Of a DNA stretch of 64,000 nucleotides, positions 32,906-46,629 are shown piece after piece. The position numbers and the translations under genes were made by a program. Below the pieces are notes generated by a model. It did not search any database, was not told the DNA's origin, and was given only the letters and a program-made list of their open reading frames with translations. Position 1 is the first letter of the stretch. Each line of letters starts with the position of its first letter. The stretch spans positions 30,453,811 through 30,517,810 of the forward strand of contig OX246749.1 of assembly GCA_945910005.1 (NCBI GenBank), given 5' to 3'. This stretch comes from Isoperla grammatica. Lineage: Eukaryota > Arthropoda > Insecta > Plecoptera > Perlodidae.

Positions 32906-33126
32906 AGGTGTCCGATGTGGTCTGTAAGACTCTCTTAACTAGTAAGGCTTAACGGAAGTTAGGCGGAAGTAAGATCTTGTTAGGTGATCACCCTTTCCTA
33001 GTTTTAGTATTACCTGTATAATCATTTGTGTACTCTTACGTTTAAGGCGAGGTGTTCTGAACCTAAAGAGGGTCGCAGGACCTTGGGTTACGTAAAGATT
33101 TGGAGGGACAGCAGAAGCTGTATTCC

Positions 33127-35239
<2,113 letters not shown>

Positions 35240-35517
35240 CCGTCCTAGCAACGAAGCTCTCAATAAATTCAAAGTTGTTCTGAATCAGTCTTGTTGATGC
35301 TGGCAATTTTCCGAAGTGTTCGCACTGTCCAATCACTTTTTCAAATGTTTTGTATTTGAAATATCGATCTTTGATAGGTTATCGCTCACTCGTCGATGGG
35401 GTTCGAAGCCTACAGGGTTGGTTTAGTAACCTTATATTAAAGTCCCCCACTTCAAATCAGTTTAGTTACTGAGTAGGTAGACTCTAAATATGAATTTATT
35501 TTATTTTATTTATTTTT
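35240..35517. repeat. Dispersed repeat family A, copy 2
   Basis: Aligned by eye with 55815-56104 through AATAAATTCAAAGTTGTTCT, GTTCGCACTGTCCAATCAC, TCACTCGTCGATGG and AGTCCCCCACT, ending in TTTATTTTATTTATTT. No coding frame was seen; the T-rich end suggests a retroposon-like tail. Confidence 0.8.
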
Positions 35518-36110
35518 GCAGTAAGCTATTCATAGCTACGACAAGGTCTTCACGTCCCCTCCCAAACACCCTGCGCACCAGACAAACCACATGCTAACTG
35601 ACGGGCTAGCCTGCCGCTGTTACGGGCACCGACCATTCTGTTATCTACCAGTCTTTGTTGCTACACTTAGTGTACTATGCAGTAAGCTATTCATAGCTAC
35701 GACAAGGTCTTCACGCCCCCTCCCAAACACCCTGCGCACCAGACAAACCACATGCTAACTGACGGGCTAGCCTGCCGCTGTTACGGGCACCGACCATTCT
35801 GTTATCTACCAGTCTTTGTTGCTACACTTAGTGTACTATGCAGTAAGCTATTCATAGCTACGATAAGGTCTTCACGCCCCCTCCCAAACACCCTGCGCAC
35901 CAGACAAACCACATGCTAACTGACGGGCTAGCCTGCCGCTGTTACGGGCACCGACCATTCTGTTATCTACCAGCCTTTGTTGCTTCACTTAGTGTACTAT
36001 GCAGTAAGCTATTCATAGCTACGACAAGGTCTTCACGCCCCCTCCCAAACACCCTCCCACTGGACAAACCACATGCTTACTGACGGACTAGCCTGCCACT
36101 GTTACTGGAG
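35518..36110. repeat. 161-bp minisatellite, ~3.7 units
   Basis: GCAGTAAGCTATTCATAGCT occurs at 35518, 35679, 35840 and 36001, exactly 161 bp apart. The first three units are nearly identical; the last is truncated and more diverged. The array starts right at the T-rich end of a family A copy. Confidence 0.95.
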
Positions 36111-36262
36111 GGTAAGGCCTACAAACTGAATGATAAATGTATTTATCATTAGAAATAGTATGAATGTAAATATTATTTCATTAAATTACTTTTTAAATAA
36201 GTATAACTGCCATACTGATTATATTTTTAGATACATTTATCATTAAGTATGTAGGGCTTACC
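36111..36262. mobile_element. Small MITE with ~33-bp inverted ends
   Basis: The ends read GGTAAG(G/C)CCTACA then AATGATAAATGTAT on both strands. The 152-bp unit is AT-rich, with no clear target duplication. Confidence 0.65.
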
Positions 36263-37349
36263 AAACCACAGCATGTTAAGGTGTCACTACAGCAAGGACT
36301 AGGACCCGCTAGAGGGGTAAGGGGAGAAGTAGCATAGTTTGTCCTAGTTCGTAATAAAATAGTCATATCTTTGACAATAATAGTCGTACGAAAACGATTT
36401 ATGACTTTTTGAAAACACCGAACTATCAGCTATAATGTTGGGTATTCCTTGCTATTATTGTTTAAAGCTGGACTACAATAATTGTATTTTAATCAACATC
36501 TGCAAAATTGACTTTGAAAAGGTTATTATACGCAAATATCACTTTAAAAATTCAAATTAAACGTTTCTAAATAAATCACGCACTACTTAACAGTTAACCA
36601 TCGAGATATTTTGATTTTGATGATTTCAAATATGATAAAAAAAATATTTTAGTTATATTTTGTTATTGCATATCTTTATTTAACGTTATGAAAACTGAGA
36701 AAAATAACCATGGGATGCTATACAACTCAACGCAATAAGTGTAATGGTTTTTAAATTTTGAAGATATCTGTAACCGTTCTTGAGAAAAGTTTCGCAAAAG
36801 TTTACTAACATTGTAGAAATTTAGTCGCCCGACAACGAGCGCTTCGTGCAGTCAGCGGCAGCTCACAGACGCTTTATCAGTGACTGACGGGTGGGAGTAG
36901 GATGGCTCGTCATGGGCCGGTTGAGGGGAAGGACGAAATCATTGATAACGGATTCTCGTTATCTGTGACGAAATGCGACGTCACAATGAATAGTTACTGA
37001 AGAAAGTGTTTCGCGAATTAGCATTCGACTCTATTTTAGGAGGTCGCTGGCTTGAATTCCATCACCGGCGATCCTGGCTCTACTTTTCCAGAGGGTTTCT
37101 TCAGTCGTAAGACATTGAATGATGGTGTTCATAACTAAAACAGCCCTCATTCCTTCCCAACTATTCCTCGAACTGGCCGAAGAAGCCCTATACGTCCTAC
37201 TAATAAAACCTTCCCCTATTAGGTACGGTCGAGTAGGCCTATGATAAAAATATAATACCGATAACATAAAGTGTAATAGTAGTACTAGTAATTCAAATAC
37301 ATGTATAAATAAACAACTCATATGCTTAAATTATGGATTTAAAAAAAAT
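36263..37349. other. No gene seen
   Basis: Non-coding, AT-rich. Confidence 0.5.
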
Positions 37350-37475
37350 TTGCAAAGCGCATTCTTGAATTGTGGTTAATTGTTGTTTTCTTAGCTTGGA
37401 GAACTTTTCGCCAGAAAGTTCGTAGATATGAACGCGCTCGCCTATCAACGCGTCACACAGAGCGTTTTCCTATTG
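37350..37475 (+). repeat. Fragment of the YqaJ-carrying repeat family (E)
   Basis: Matches 60272-60392 and 61035-61165: GCGCATTCTTGAATTGT, CTTTTCGCCAGAAAGTTCGT and TATCAACGCGTCACACAGAG. Confidence 0.75.
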
Positions 37476-37694
37476 AATAATGAATGACGTCTTGGCAGAA
37501 ATACCGACTACGTTGGAAATGTTAATCTGAGAAACAACAATTAAAAAGACAACGGTTGTCTTTTGAAGGATTCGTGGTAACAAAAATTCAGCACACTACA
37601 TTAATTAATGTACAATTTTTACATATTATTCATATTCATATTCGTAGTAGGTTCATAGTTCCTGCGGGTTCAAATGGAGACACAAGTTGATAAT

Positions 37695-37695
<1 letters not shown>

Positions 37696-37789
<94 letters not shown>

Positions 37790-37865
37790 TAATATTAGAT
37801 ATTAATAATAGATTGTATGATTGTGATACATTCAATAAAATAATAATAATAATAATAATAATAAT
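37696..37865. repeat. (AAT)n microsatellite, two blocks
   Basis: Pure AAT at 37696-37790 and again at about 37840-37865. The sequence between resembles the 3' terminus of the Dong-like element (TGTATG...CAATAAAATAATAAT), suggesting an earlier truncated insertion into the same array. Confidence 0.9.
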
Positions 37866-38177
37866 GTCGATAACGTCGATAGGGTAGCATCGAACAAATG
37901 GTTAACGTCCGGGGACATTTTCAGCGAAACAGAGGGATGTATGATCGCTAGTCAAGATAAAGTAATCAAGACTAACAATTACAAAAAATACATACTGAAA
38001 GACGTCACAGTGGATGATAAATGTAGAAAATGTAATATGAACGGCGAAACAATTGAACATATCGTATCTGGGTGCAAAATGCTTTGTCAAACAGATTATC
38101 TTCATAGGCATAACCAAGTTGCAAACATTGTACATAAAAAATTAGCCATGAAGTATAAACTTATAAACACAAGTTGA
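37866..38177 (+). pseudogene. Dong/R4-like ORF, zinc-knuckle part
   Basis: The frame is open from the AAT border through KWLTSGDIF and ETEGCMIASQD to the CCHC knuckle CRKCNMNGETIEHIVSGC (C-x2-C-x8-H-x4-C), then YLHRHNQVANIVHKKL. This is the region between RT and endonuclease in R2/R4-type retrotransposons. The RT is missing through 5' truncation. It ends at a stop where the next part continues in another frame, so one small frameshift lies near 38170. Confidence 0.8.
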
Positions 38178-38596
38178 CTGAGTATTACAAATACAAGCCT
38201 GAAAATGTATTAGATAGTAAAGACTACAAATTATATTACGACCGGGCAGTTATAACAGACCAAACCATACATCACAATAGACCGAATATTATATTTATTG
38301 ACAAGAAGAAACAAGAAACGATTTTAATTGATGTTGCCGTCCCTTTATGCCACAATGTAGAGACAGCTTGGCGGGAAAAGATAAACAGATATAAGGAATT
38401 ATCTATTGAAATAAAAAGGTTGTGGAAGCAGAATAATTTAACTGTTATACCGTTAATTATATCAGCAAATGGCATTGTTCCACGTAAACTCCATGACAGT
38501 ATTAAACTAATTGGTCTCCAACCGAACATATACATCGAGATGCAAAAAGCAATTATTTTGAACACGTGTAGGATAGTGCGAAAATTTTTGAACTAA
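38174..38596 (+). pseudogene. Dong/R4-like restriction-like endonuclease domain
   Basis: YYKYKPENVL leads into the PD-(D/E)XK-like endonuclease: RPNIIFIDKKK and ILIDVAVP, then a REKINRYKELSIEIKRLW helix and a VIPLIISANG strand. In this family the first motif is normally R/KPD; here it reads RPN, so the catalytic Asp appears changed. The domain ends at RIVRKFLN with a natural stop. It would nick the target DNA. The start is a frameshift artefact, not a real initiation codon. Confidence 0.82.
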
Positions 38597-38864
38597 GAAG
38601 AATGAAGACTTCAAGAAGTTCTCCATCCCGATGGTGGTTTTCGTGGTTTCCACCGTACAAAGAGCGAATGCTGGACTGAGTACAAATCGGCCACGACCGT
38701 ACATAGCATCCACAGTTCGGATTGGAAAAAATAATATGGACAATGATATATAAAGTAGTTCTAAGTAGATTTTAATAAGGTAAACACAAGAAAATACTTG
38801 ACATTTGTGTCCGTACAACATGTTTATGCCGGTTTTGACCGAGTTTGTATGTATTGCAACAATA

Positions 38865-39036
<172 letters not shown>

Positions 39037-40076
39037 TTTTTTTTTTTTATTTACAATATACATTTGTCCCATTACATAATTAGTTGCATAATATTATCCG
39101 GACATCCACAAGTTGCACAAGCAACTTATCTGTGGATTTAATCTAACTTAAAAAAACGCAGTATAACACTTCTGAACTGAATAAACTAAAGTATGGTATG
39201 TTCCACATATTCGAAACAAAATAGTAATGGAACTGAAAAAAAAAAAAAAAATGCATTACAAATAAAAAAACATGACACTACGCAATATAATAAAAATGTC
39301 ACTCTTGATTAATTGAACAAGTAAATTAAAAATAACTACAATATTATATTATGAATCAAATACATTTTTAATTTACTTTTCAATTCCACGAACGTGTCTA
39401 CTATTTTAATCTCCATTGGAATTTTATTAAAATAAAAAGGTAAACAAAAACTTAATGATCTATTTCCATATCTGTTATTAACTAGTGGTAACCTATACAT
39501 ACCAGCACTTATTGCCCGAGTTGAAGTATCATGAACAATAGGAATTTTGTATTGTTGTTCGAAAAAGTATTTTAATATTAGCTTGTATATAAAAATTTCT
39601 CTTACTGGCAAGACATCAAATAATAAATATAAATCATGTACACTAATACTACTTTCTGCTTTCCCTCTTGTGCTCATCATCTTAAATATATTGTTTTGTA
39701 TGGAAATTAAGTTTTTAAGTTGCGAGTGGGAGGCGTCTCCCCAAGCTAATATCCCATACGAAATGACGGATTCCGCAAGAGCGACATACACCATTTTTAA
39801 ATGTTTAAATGGTAAAAAGTCTCTTAGAGCATAAAGCTGATGAGCACAAGATCTTAGGCGCTTACATATTTTTGAAATTTGCATTTCCCAGCAAAATTTT
39901 TGATCTATTTCTAAACCTAGATATGGATGACTGTAAACTGAAGCGATGGTAGTGTGACATGAACATTGTACGGTACTGTGAATGCCGGCGTTTCGATGTA
40001 GACATTCGAAATTATGGGCGTGAACAGTTATTGCGGCATTCCGATCAGAGTTAAGTGGTAGACAAATATGAACCCT
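39037..40076 (-). mobile_element. LINE 3' part (Jockey/CR1-like)
   Basis: This is the 3' half of a non-LTR element. It ends in an A-run (39037-39050 as T on the plus strand) that merges into the AAT array. Its coding part joins by homology to 43876-45420, but gypsy element 3 lies between. Confidence 0.82.
39336..40076 (-). pseudogene. LINE reverse transcriptase C-terminal region
   Basis: The frame encodes YLGLEIDQKFCWEMQI, then a KLRSCAHQLYALR-like helix, VISYGILAWGDASHSQL and NNIFKMM. This is the domain after the RT palm in Jockey/CR1-type LINEs. It continues to HNIIL and a natural stop. The first ~40 residues (VHICLPLNSDRN...TVQCSC) also end the frame at 43843-45210, so the two sides overlap by about 117 bp. 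Residues before VHICLP belong to gypsy element 3. Confidence 0.82.
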
Positions 40077-42115
40077 TGTAAATCCGCAAAATCCAAATGG
40101 ATTCTTTGCCAACTTCTATAAGATGATGGCCAACTGGTTAAAGGAACAACATTTCTTGCAGGTAGCATACTTTGACACTGGGAACATTGAGCAATGGTAT
40201 CTTCGATATCTTGATCTAGACCCGGCCACCAAACATGATTACGGCTAAGCATCTTTGTCCTCACGATGCCAGGATGTTGGAAATGTAGAAGTCTTAAGAC
40301 TTCCTTCCTTAGACTTTGAGGTATAACTACTCGATTTCCTCTAGAAACACACTGCGCATCGACTGATAGCTCTAGTCTTTTTGAAAAGAATGGCTTTAAG
40401 TTAACATCGTCTACATAAGACGGCCAACCTGACAATGTGTATTGAAGAACTTTAGCTAAAACAGGATCCTTGCTAGTTGCTTTAGCTATATCTACAGCTG
40501 ATAATGGCTCTAACCTATCTGTTGTGCTTAACAGATTAACCTCAAGATGGTTTACGGTTGAAATTAACCGGGATTTATCTTCAAAAGTATTTGATAAGGG
40601 TAATCGTGACAATGCATCGGCGTTTGCCAATTGACTTCCCTTTCTGTATTGAATTTCGTACGAATAAGCGGAAAGAATTATCGCCCAACGTTGCAGTCTA
40701 GCAGCTGCAAGTGTTGGAATACCTGTTTTTGGACCTAAAATTGCTTTTAGCGGTTGATGGTCTGATACGAGTAAAAACTTCCGACCAAATAGATATTTAT
40801 GGAATTTTTTTACGGCGAAAATAATTGCCATGGCCTCTCGCTCTACCTGAGCATACCGTTGAGCTGTAGGACTTAAGGTTGAAGAAGCAAACATGACAGG
40901 TTTTTCTTCCCCGTGTACAACTTGTGATAGTACAGCACCTAAACCATAAGGTGAGGCATCACATGTAACCACGATCGGTTTCTCTGGATCGTAAGGAGTT
41001 AACACTTGGTTTCGTTGTAACAAGTTCTTACTTTTCACGAAAGCTTTTTCACATTCCGATGACCAATTCCAGGCTACACCCTTTTTCTCTAAATCATATA
41101 GCGGCCTTAATTGGGACGACAACATAGGAATGAATCTACCATATAAATTCAATAGCCCAAGATATGATTGTAATTGTTTTACATTCTCTGGAACCGGACA
41201 ACAGTTGATAGCTAACAATTTTTCTTCTGTAGGATGAATTCCAAACTCATCTACTCGGTGTCCTAGAAATTCAACTGTTGAACTTGTGAGAACGCATTTT
41301 TTTACATTTACTCGAATATTGACACTATTGAATCCATCTAAAACTAGCTTTATTTTCTTTCGATGTTCATCCTCAGTTTTACTGACAACAAAAATATCAT
41401 CGATATAAACATAGACTCCGGGTTTATCCTTTAAGATTCTATCCATAGTAGACTGGAAAATGGCTGGAGCACAAGTGATTCCATAAGGAAGCCTTGTGAA
41501 CTCGAACAACCCAATATGTGTGTTTATCAACAAATACTTTCTAGAAGACTTTGACACTGGTAATTGTAAATATGCATTGGACAGATCCAATAACCCAAAG
41601 ATTTTACCACTACCAAGAGACGCAAAAATGTCTTCTGGCTTAGGTAATGGGTAATGCTCTGTCTCTATTACCTTATTAAGGGTTACTTTAAAATCAACAC
41701 ACAAACGTAGTTTATCATCTTTCTTTGGAACTACCACTAGAGGTGAGGCCCAATCACCTTTCGACTTCGGTACCAGCACTCCGGACTCGACCAAGGCATC
41801 TAATTCTTTTTTAACCCTGTCTTGTAATGCATAAGGTACAGGGTAGGCCTTATGAAATATTGGAGTGGAGTCTGGTTTAACAACAATATCCGCCTCATGA
41901 CCTGCAATAGGTAATCCCTTAGATTCAAACACTCGAGGAAATTCATTTCTTGCCTCTGACATAAGGCTCTCCTTCAAACATTCATACTTATTCACACATT
42001 TTAGCTTATTTGTTATTTGACCTTCAGACAGTTGCGACAATAACTTGATCAAGCAAGTTTTACTTTGTTTATTTTTCCCAACGTCTAAACTAGCCCTCCA
42101 ATCAGGAACTAACAC
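40077..42115 (-). pseudogene. Gypsy element 3 RT, RNase H and partial integrase
   Basis: RT runs over the first ~330 residues, with LCVDFKVTLN and catalytic YIDDIF near residue 235. RNase H follows with CDASPYGLGAV (~383) and SDHQPL. The integrase HHCC domain is at ~610-645 (CSQCQSM), and the first catalytic Asp is in HLDFADLQ. The frame then crosses into antisense LINE sequence. No stop lies inside the region, so disruption is by truncation. It is in the same frame as the gag part, separated by one stop at 42209-42211. Confidence 0.9.
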
Positions 42116-42208
42116 ATCTAACCAGGGTCTACCTAATAGAGGCTTACACTTGGAACGAGTTACAATGATGGGTAGTTCAAAGACTTGATTATCAGTATTA
42201 ACTGAGAG

Positions 42209-43366
42209 TCAAACTTCCCCAACTACTGATAATCTTTCACCAGACACAGTCTTTAACCCATTATTTGATTTACGACATTTTACATGACTAAAGCTATTTA
42301 AGTATGTTTCCTCCGACATAACAGAACAAGCTGCTCCTGTATCCACTTCCATACTAAGCTCTTTTCCACTTACTTTCAATGTAACATACACTGGCTTATC
42401 AAGTGTGCTTAAGTTAACAGACAATACTTTTTGAATATCAAAACTTCCGCTTTCACTACTACTATCTTCACAGACAGAGCTTTCTGTACAGTCAATGTTT
42501 TTAACTCGACTGTTATTTACCCTTATGTCATAACTATTGCGACTCACATTAGACATATTTTGAGTGCAGACTTTGGAAGTATGACCTATTTTTTGACAAC
42601 AAAAGCATTTCCACGACACTGCCGGACACGTTTTTTCATCGTGGTTCCTACCACAACGTCGACATTTCCGATGTGTAAACTGTGACTGACTACCGGACAC
42701 TCTGACTGAACGATCTTGACTCTGGAATACTGACGTCTGAGCCTGACGTGATTTCGAGGTTTGATTTTTCTTGAATTGCTTTTTGATTTGATTGACATCC
42801 GACCTCGGATTTAACATTTGTGCGTTTGACTCGGCAACCTCTAGACTCCTCGCCATGGTGCAAACCCGTTCAAATGTTAAAGTGGGTTTCTCCAGTAACT
42901 GCTTTTGAAAGGACAAGTTATTTATGCCACAAACAAATTTGTCTCGTAGTGATTCTTCCAAACTAGCTGGGAAATTACATGAGTTGGCTAAATGTGTCAA
43001 TTCAACAATGTAATCAGACATTGACTCACCCTCTTTTTGAACACGCTGATAAAATTTGAACCGTTCTAAGATAATTGACTTCTGAGGCGCAAAATGATCA
43101 GTTAATTTCTTTACTAAATCCACAAATGACAGTGATTTAGGTTTATCTGGGACACATAGACGTTTTAGCAAATGATAGGTCTCGGCTCCAATGAGTGTTA
43201 TTAACAGACTGACAGATTCTAGTTCACTCACTCGGTTTATGGCGATGTAGCACTCCAGCCTCTCAAGATAATCCTCAAACTCTTCTTTTGATTTGTCGAA
43301 TTCGGACATTTTGCCTAAAACACGACCGTTGCCGACTGACGCAGACGATTCTTGATTGTTTGGCAT
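42209..43366 (-). CDS. Gypsy element 3 gag and protease
   Basis: The 385-residue frame has a capsid-like N-terminal half (ERLECYIAINRV, FKFYQRVQKEGES). Two zinc knuckles lie at ~234-262 (CRRCGRNHDEKTC and CFCCQKIGHTSKVC). A protease motif VDTGAACSV is near 342. It shares domain order and many motifs with element 1 but is clearly diverged. It ends at a single in-frame stop within the protease-RT linker. Confidence 0.9.
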   Translation of the reverse strand: MPNNQESSASVGNGRVLGKMSEFDKSKEEFEDYLERLECYIAINRVSELESVSLLITLIGAETYHLLKRLCVPDKPKSLSFVDLVKKLTDHFAPQKSIILERFKFYQRVQKEGESMSDYIVELTHLANSCNFPASLEESLRDKFVCGINNLSFQKQLLEKPTLTFERVCTMARSLEVAESNAQMLNPRSDVNQIKKQFKKNQTSKSRQAQTSVFQSQDRSVRVSGSQSQFTHRKCRRCGRNHDEKTCPAVSWKCFCCQKIGHTSKVCTQNMSNVSRNSYDIRVNNSRVKNIDCTESSVCEDSSSESGSFDIQKVLSVNLSTLDKPVYVTLKVSGKELSMEVDTGAACSVMSEETYLNSFSHVKCRKSNNGLKTVSGERLSVVGEV

Positions 43367-43676
43367 TTTGACTTGACCCTATTTATGTATAGACTTAACA
43401 GCTCGACTGTTGAGACTCGACAAATATATACGTACTTATTGACGAATACAACACTGACGTTTAACTGCGGACATGCAGACTAATATTACACGAAGAAATA
43501 TTTTAACAATTCCGACGTGATTTAAACATTTGAAGACAGACGGCTTCTTTTTCGGTAGCAAGACAGCTGACAAACGGCTGTGGCTAGACAAGACCTTGAC
43601 TACACCTCACATTTAGACGAATTATGGACACAATTTGACAGTACATACCATACAAATACATTTGATTGATGTATCA

Positions 43677-43691
43677 TCCCATCCCCGTCGC
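43677..43691 (-). other. Primer binding site candidate, gypsy element 3
   Basis: The minus strand reads TGGCGACGGGGATGG just inside the presumed 5' LTR, matching the site of element 1 at 12 of the first 13 bases. Confidence 0.65.
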
Positions 43692-43820
43692 CAATATTTT
43701 GTATTGGGATTTCTGTGGTATGTATATTAAACAAGGAGGCACTATTTAGAAGTATAGATTTATTGTACCTCTGGCTGACGCCATTGTCGCCGAACACCGC
43801 CCTCTTACATACATACAACC
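43692..43820 (-). repeat. Probable 5' LTR of gypsy element 3
   Basis: Placed between the primer site and flanking sequence. It contains GTACAATAAATC (AATAAA) on the minus strand and would begin TGTATGTAAGAGG. No second LTR survives, so the borders are uncertain. Confidence 0.45.
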
Positions 43821-43875
43821 AAGGTTGATACCATGCATATACTTACAAGGTTGGTTCAATGCATACACAACAACA

Positions 43876-45210
43876 TGAACATTGTACGGTACTGTGATTG
43901 CCGGCGTTTCGATGAAGACATTCGAAATTATGGGCGTGAACAGTTATTGTGGCATTCCGATCAGAGTTAAGTGGTAGACAAATATGAACGATTCTAGTTT
44001 TTTCTGTATTTATAATCAGTCTTACATCGTGATTCCATTTTAACATATTTAGAAAATCGCTTTGCAAATTCGCTTCTGATACTTTCAGGTTCTTGTGTAT
44101 TGCTATTAATGCTGTATCGTCCGCATAGAAGAAAGAAAGGCACTTGACAATATAGTTTACCATGAAATTCACGTATACTAAGTAAAGCTGGGGTCCTAAA
44201 ATTGACCCCTGTGGTACACCACTGTTACTTGTTTTAGCTTTACTATAAACTTCCCCTATTTTTACTATTAGTTTCCTGTTAAACAAATAATTTCCAAACC
44301 ACGCTAATACTTTACCCCTCACACCTATTCTGTCCAACGAATCTAAAAGTATTCTGTGGTCAAGAGTGTCGAAAGCCTTCTTAAAATCAACAAACATACA
44401 TAAAATATGAAAGTTGTCATTTAACTTAGAGTTAACTAAGTCAGAGAATTTTTCTAACAAGTCTACTGTGCTTTTTCCTTTTTGAAATCCATATTGCTCT
44501 TTGTTAATGATATTAAATTTAGTCATATAATTTATTAAACAGTCAGCCACATAACGTTCTAATATTTTTTCAATACTTGAGAGAATGGCAATAGGTCTGT
44601 AATTTTTATAATCTAAATGATCGCCTTTTTTATAGATAGGTCTAATGATTGACACTTTTAGTGTATCAGGAACCACTCCCTCCTTTAAAGACAGATTTAT
44701 AAATAATGCAATTACTGGACTTATTTCATGTACAATATTTTGCAGGTCTCTCATTCTAATACCATCAATGCCAGCCTGTTTATCACTATTCATACTGTTT
44801 ATTATCTCAGTGACTTTATTTACGCTAATAGGAGGAATATACATTGACTGTAGCTGCCGTTCACCACCGCCTATCGTATCGTTGACCACACATCGGATGT
44901 CACAACGGTGAATTATATTTTCAATATCTTCAACAAATGTACTTGCAAAGTTGTCAACTACATTATGAATTGTGTCACCTATGCCGAGATATTTATGTAT
45001 TACTTTCTCTACTGTGTTCTGCTTTTTCCTACCAACCAGATTATTAATATTTTGCCACGTATCCTTTATACTATATCTATTTCTTTCTATTAAATGTTGA
45101 TAGTATTGTCGTTTCCTTTCTACTATTTTTTTGTTTACATTATTCCTAAGAATAGTGTAACTTTTCTTATAAACACATTTATAAACCGATAGCTGTGGAC
45201 ATTTTTCCAT
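43876..45210 (-). pseudogene. LINE reverse transcriptase
   Basis: The RT domain shows DKQAGIDGIRMRDL, PIYKKGDHLDYKNYRPIA, a GFQKGKSTVD block, FVDFKKAFDTLDH, SGVPQGSILGPQLY and the catalytic FYADDTALIA. All core RT motifs are present. Upstream, one frameshift near 45205 and one stop at 45249 separate it from a short N-terminal part. The frame ends in the 117-bp segment shared with 39958-40075 and then runs into unrelated sequence. A LINE of the Jockey/CR1 group is the best fit; the clade is not certain. Confidence 0.9.
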
Positions 45211-45420
45211 TTTTGAAATGCATTATCTCTTTCCTTTAGTAAGCCGAGTCATTCTTTTGTCATCCAGCTTTTGTTAACTCTTTGTTTTCTTGTAGAATGT
45301 TTAGAGTATGTCGCCTTTCCGTACGCTACTTTAAAGTTACAATATATCGCGTCATATAAAACATTACAATTATTTGCTACTAATAAATTCCCCCATTTGA
45401 TACCTTTTAAAATACCTAAT
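45211..45420 (-). pseudogene. LINE coding remnant upstream of RT
   Basis: A short stretch in the next frame reads KWGNLLVANN and VNKSWMTKE, then a stop, then LLKERDNAFQKW. This looks like the linker between the missing endonuclease and RT. Broken by a stop and a frameshift. Confidence 0.65.
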
Positions 45421-45545
45421 AGTTTTTTTTTCTTTTTCTTTCTTATAATAATAGTAGTAATAATAATAACAATAATAATAATAATAATTACAACCTTTAT
45501 TGGTCTCTGCAGCCATAGCTGTTGGAGTACATCCAAAATATAATA
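45421..45545 (-). repeat. 3' tail fragment of another retroelement with ATT tail
   Basis: The minus strand reads GTACTCCAACAGCTATGGCT and CAATAAAGGTTGTAATTATT, a typical LINE 3' end with polyadenylation-like signal and an (ATT)n tail. Confidence 0.55.
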
Positions 45546-46629
45546 GTGTGCAAATTTATGAAATATAATACATGTCCTCTATTTGGGTTTACTAGTGTAG
45601 AATTACTTATTTTTTGAAAGCTTGAAAGGTATCGGATCAGTAGTTTTTGTGAAACGTACGTTGGTTTTTTAAACTTGAGTAGCGGTTCGATACTGTGTAC
45701 AGTATAGTCAACTTGTGCCAGAGTGCGTTGTTGTAAAATATAATATAATAATGCATTTGCATTAATTCTTAGCTGCTGTTAATGTCCTACGTTTTTTTTT
45801 AAATTTACATCTGGCAGTTTTAGCACCATTTAACTATGTATGTACTATCATGGTCTAGGGAGATTCTATGATTTATTGGATCATTATGTCATATGTATAG
45901 TCTGTTATATCTATGTGTATATGATATTGTATATTATGTATTATATTATTGTGTTTTATTTGTATAGCCTACTACGTGATATTGAAACTAGTTACTTGGC
46001 TTACAAGTAATAATTACTGTGCTAATATTTTTTTTTTTTTCCTCTTATGCAATGATGACCTTTCAGCCATTCATTTTTCTCGCTATCCAATACAAATTAG
46101 CTTCTTGATCTGGCCTGCTCTGGTTGTCCTTGCTAATATGCAAGGACATTATTATATTTACAGAAGAAACGTTAATTCGTAAACAAACTTCAATTATTTT
46201 CATGGTTGTCCACCTTCACATTCCACTTCTGTCAGCGGAGCTTCAAATACCGTTCATACACAGATAAAAAAATTCACTACGTGGGGAATTCCTTATCTGT
46301 GGTTCATGTATGGTATACGTCATAGCTTCCCCTATCGCCAGCCGAGTTGACCTTGAAGCGTTCTCTCATTCATACGACTCACAAGATAACGGCTCTCGAT
46401 GCCTGACTGACACCTCACCGGGCCCGCCTCCGAGATTGAGACAGAACTATACGCTCTCTGTCTACAGGAGTTGGACGAAGCTTGAAGTGCCTTCTTAATT
46501 ACTCAGATTTACGATTTTGAGGTGCATTCTTGATATATAACTAAAACATGACAATTTGCTGAGGTTTTCGACGTTAAAGTACCCATTATATCATTCATTA
46601 AACCACCAAACCGAGATAAGACCAATAAG
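45546..46629. other. No gene seen
   Basis: AT-rich non-coding sequence. Confidence 0.5.

Larger units (their letters stand above)
37866..38864 (+). mobile_element. 5'-truncated Dong/R4-like non-LTR retrotransposon
   Basis: Coding sequence starts abruptly at the AAT array and ends with a 3' UTR and (AAT)n tail. It encodes a CCHC knuckle and a restriction-like endonuclease of the R2/R4 superfamily. Dong elements of this group are known to target TAA repeats, and this copy sits between two AAT arrays, which fits. Confidence 0.8.
40077..43820 (-). mobile_element. 3'-truncated Ty3/gypsy retrotransposon (element 3)
   Basis: Gag to integrase are in the same order as element 1 and belong to the same K02A2.6-like group. 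The element breaks off inside the integrase core near 40077, directly against LINE sequence, so the rest of integrase and the 3' LTR are absent. Upstream, a primer site TGGCGACGGGGATG and an LTR-like region with AATAAA are visible. Confidence 0.88.
43876..45420 (-). mobile_element. LINE 5' part (Jockey/CR1-like), 5' truncated
   Basis: Continues the LINE from 39037-40076 on the other side of gypsy element 3. It starts against a T/C-rich stretch and an ATT microsatellite at 45421-45490. Confidence 0.82.
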
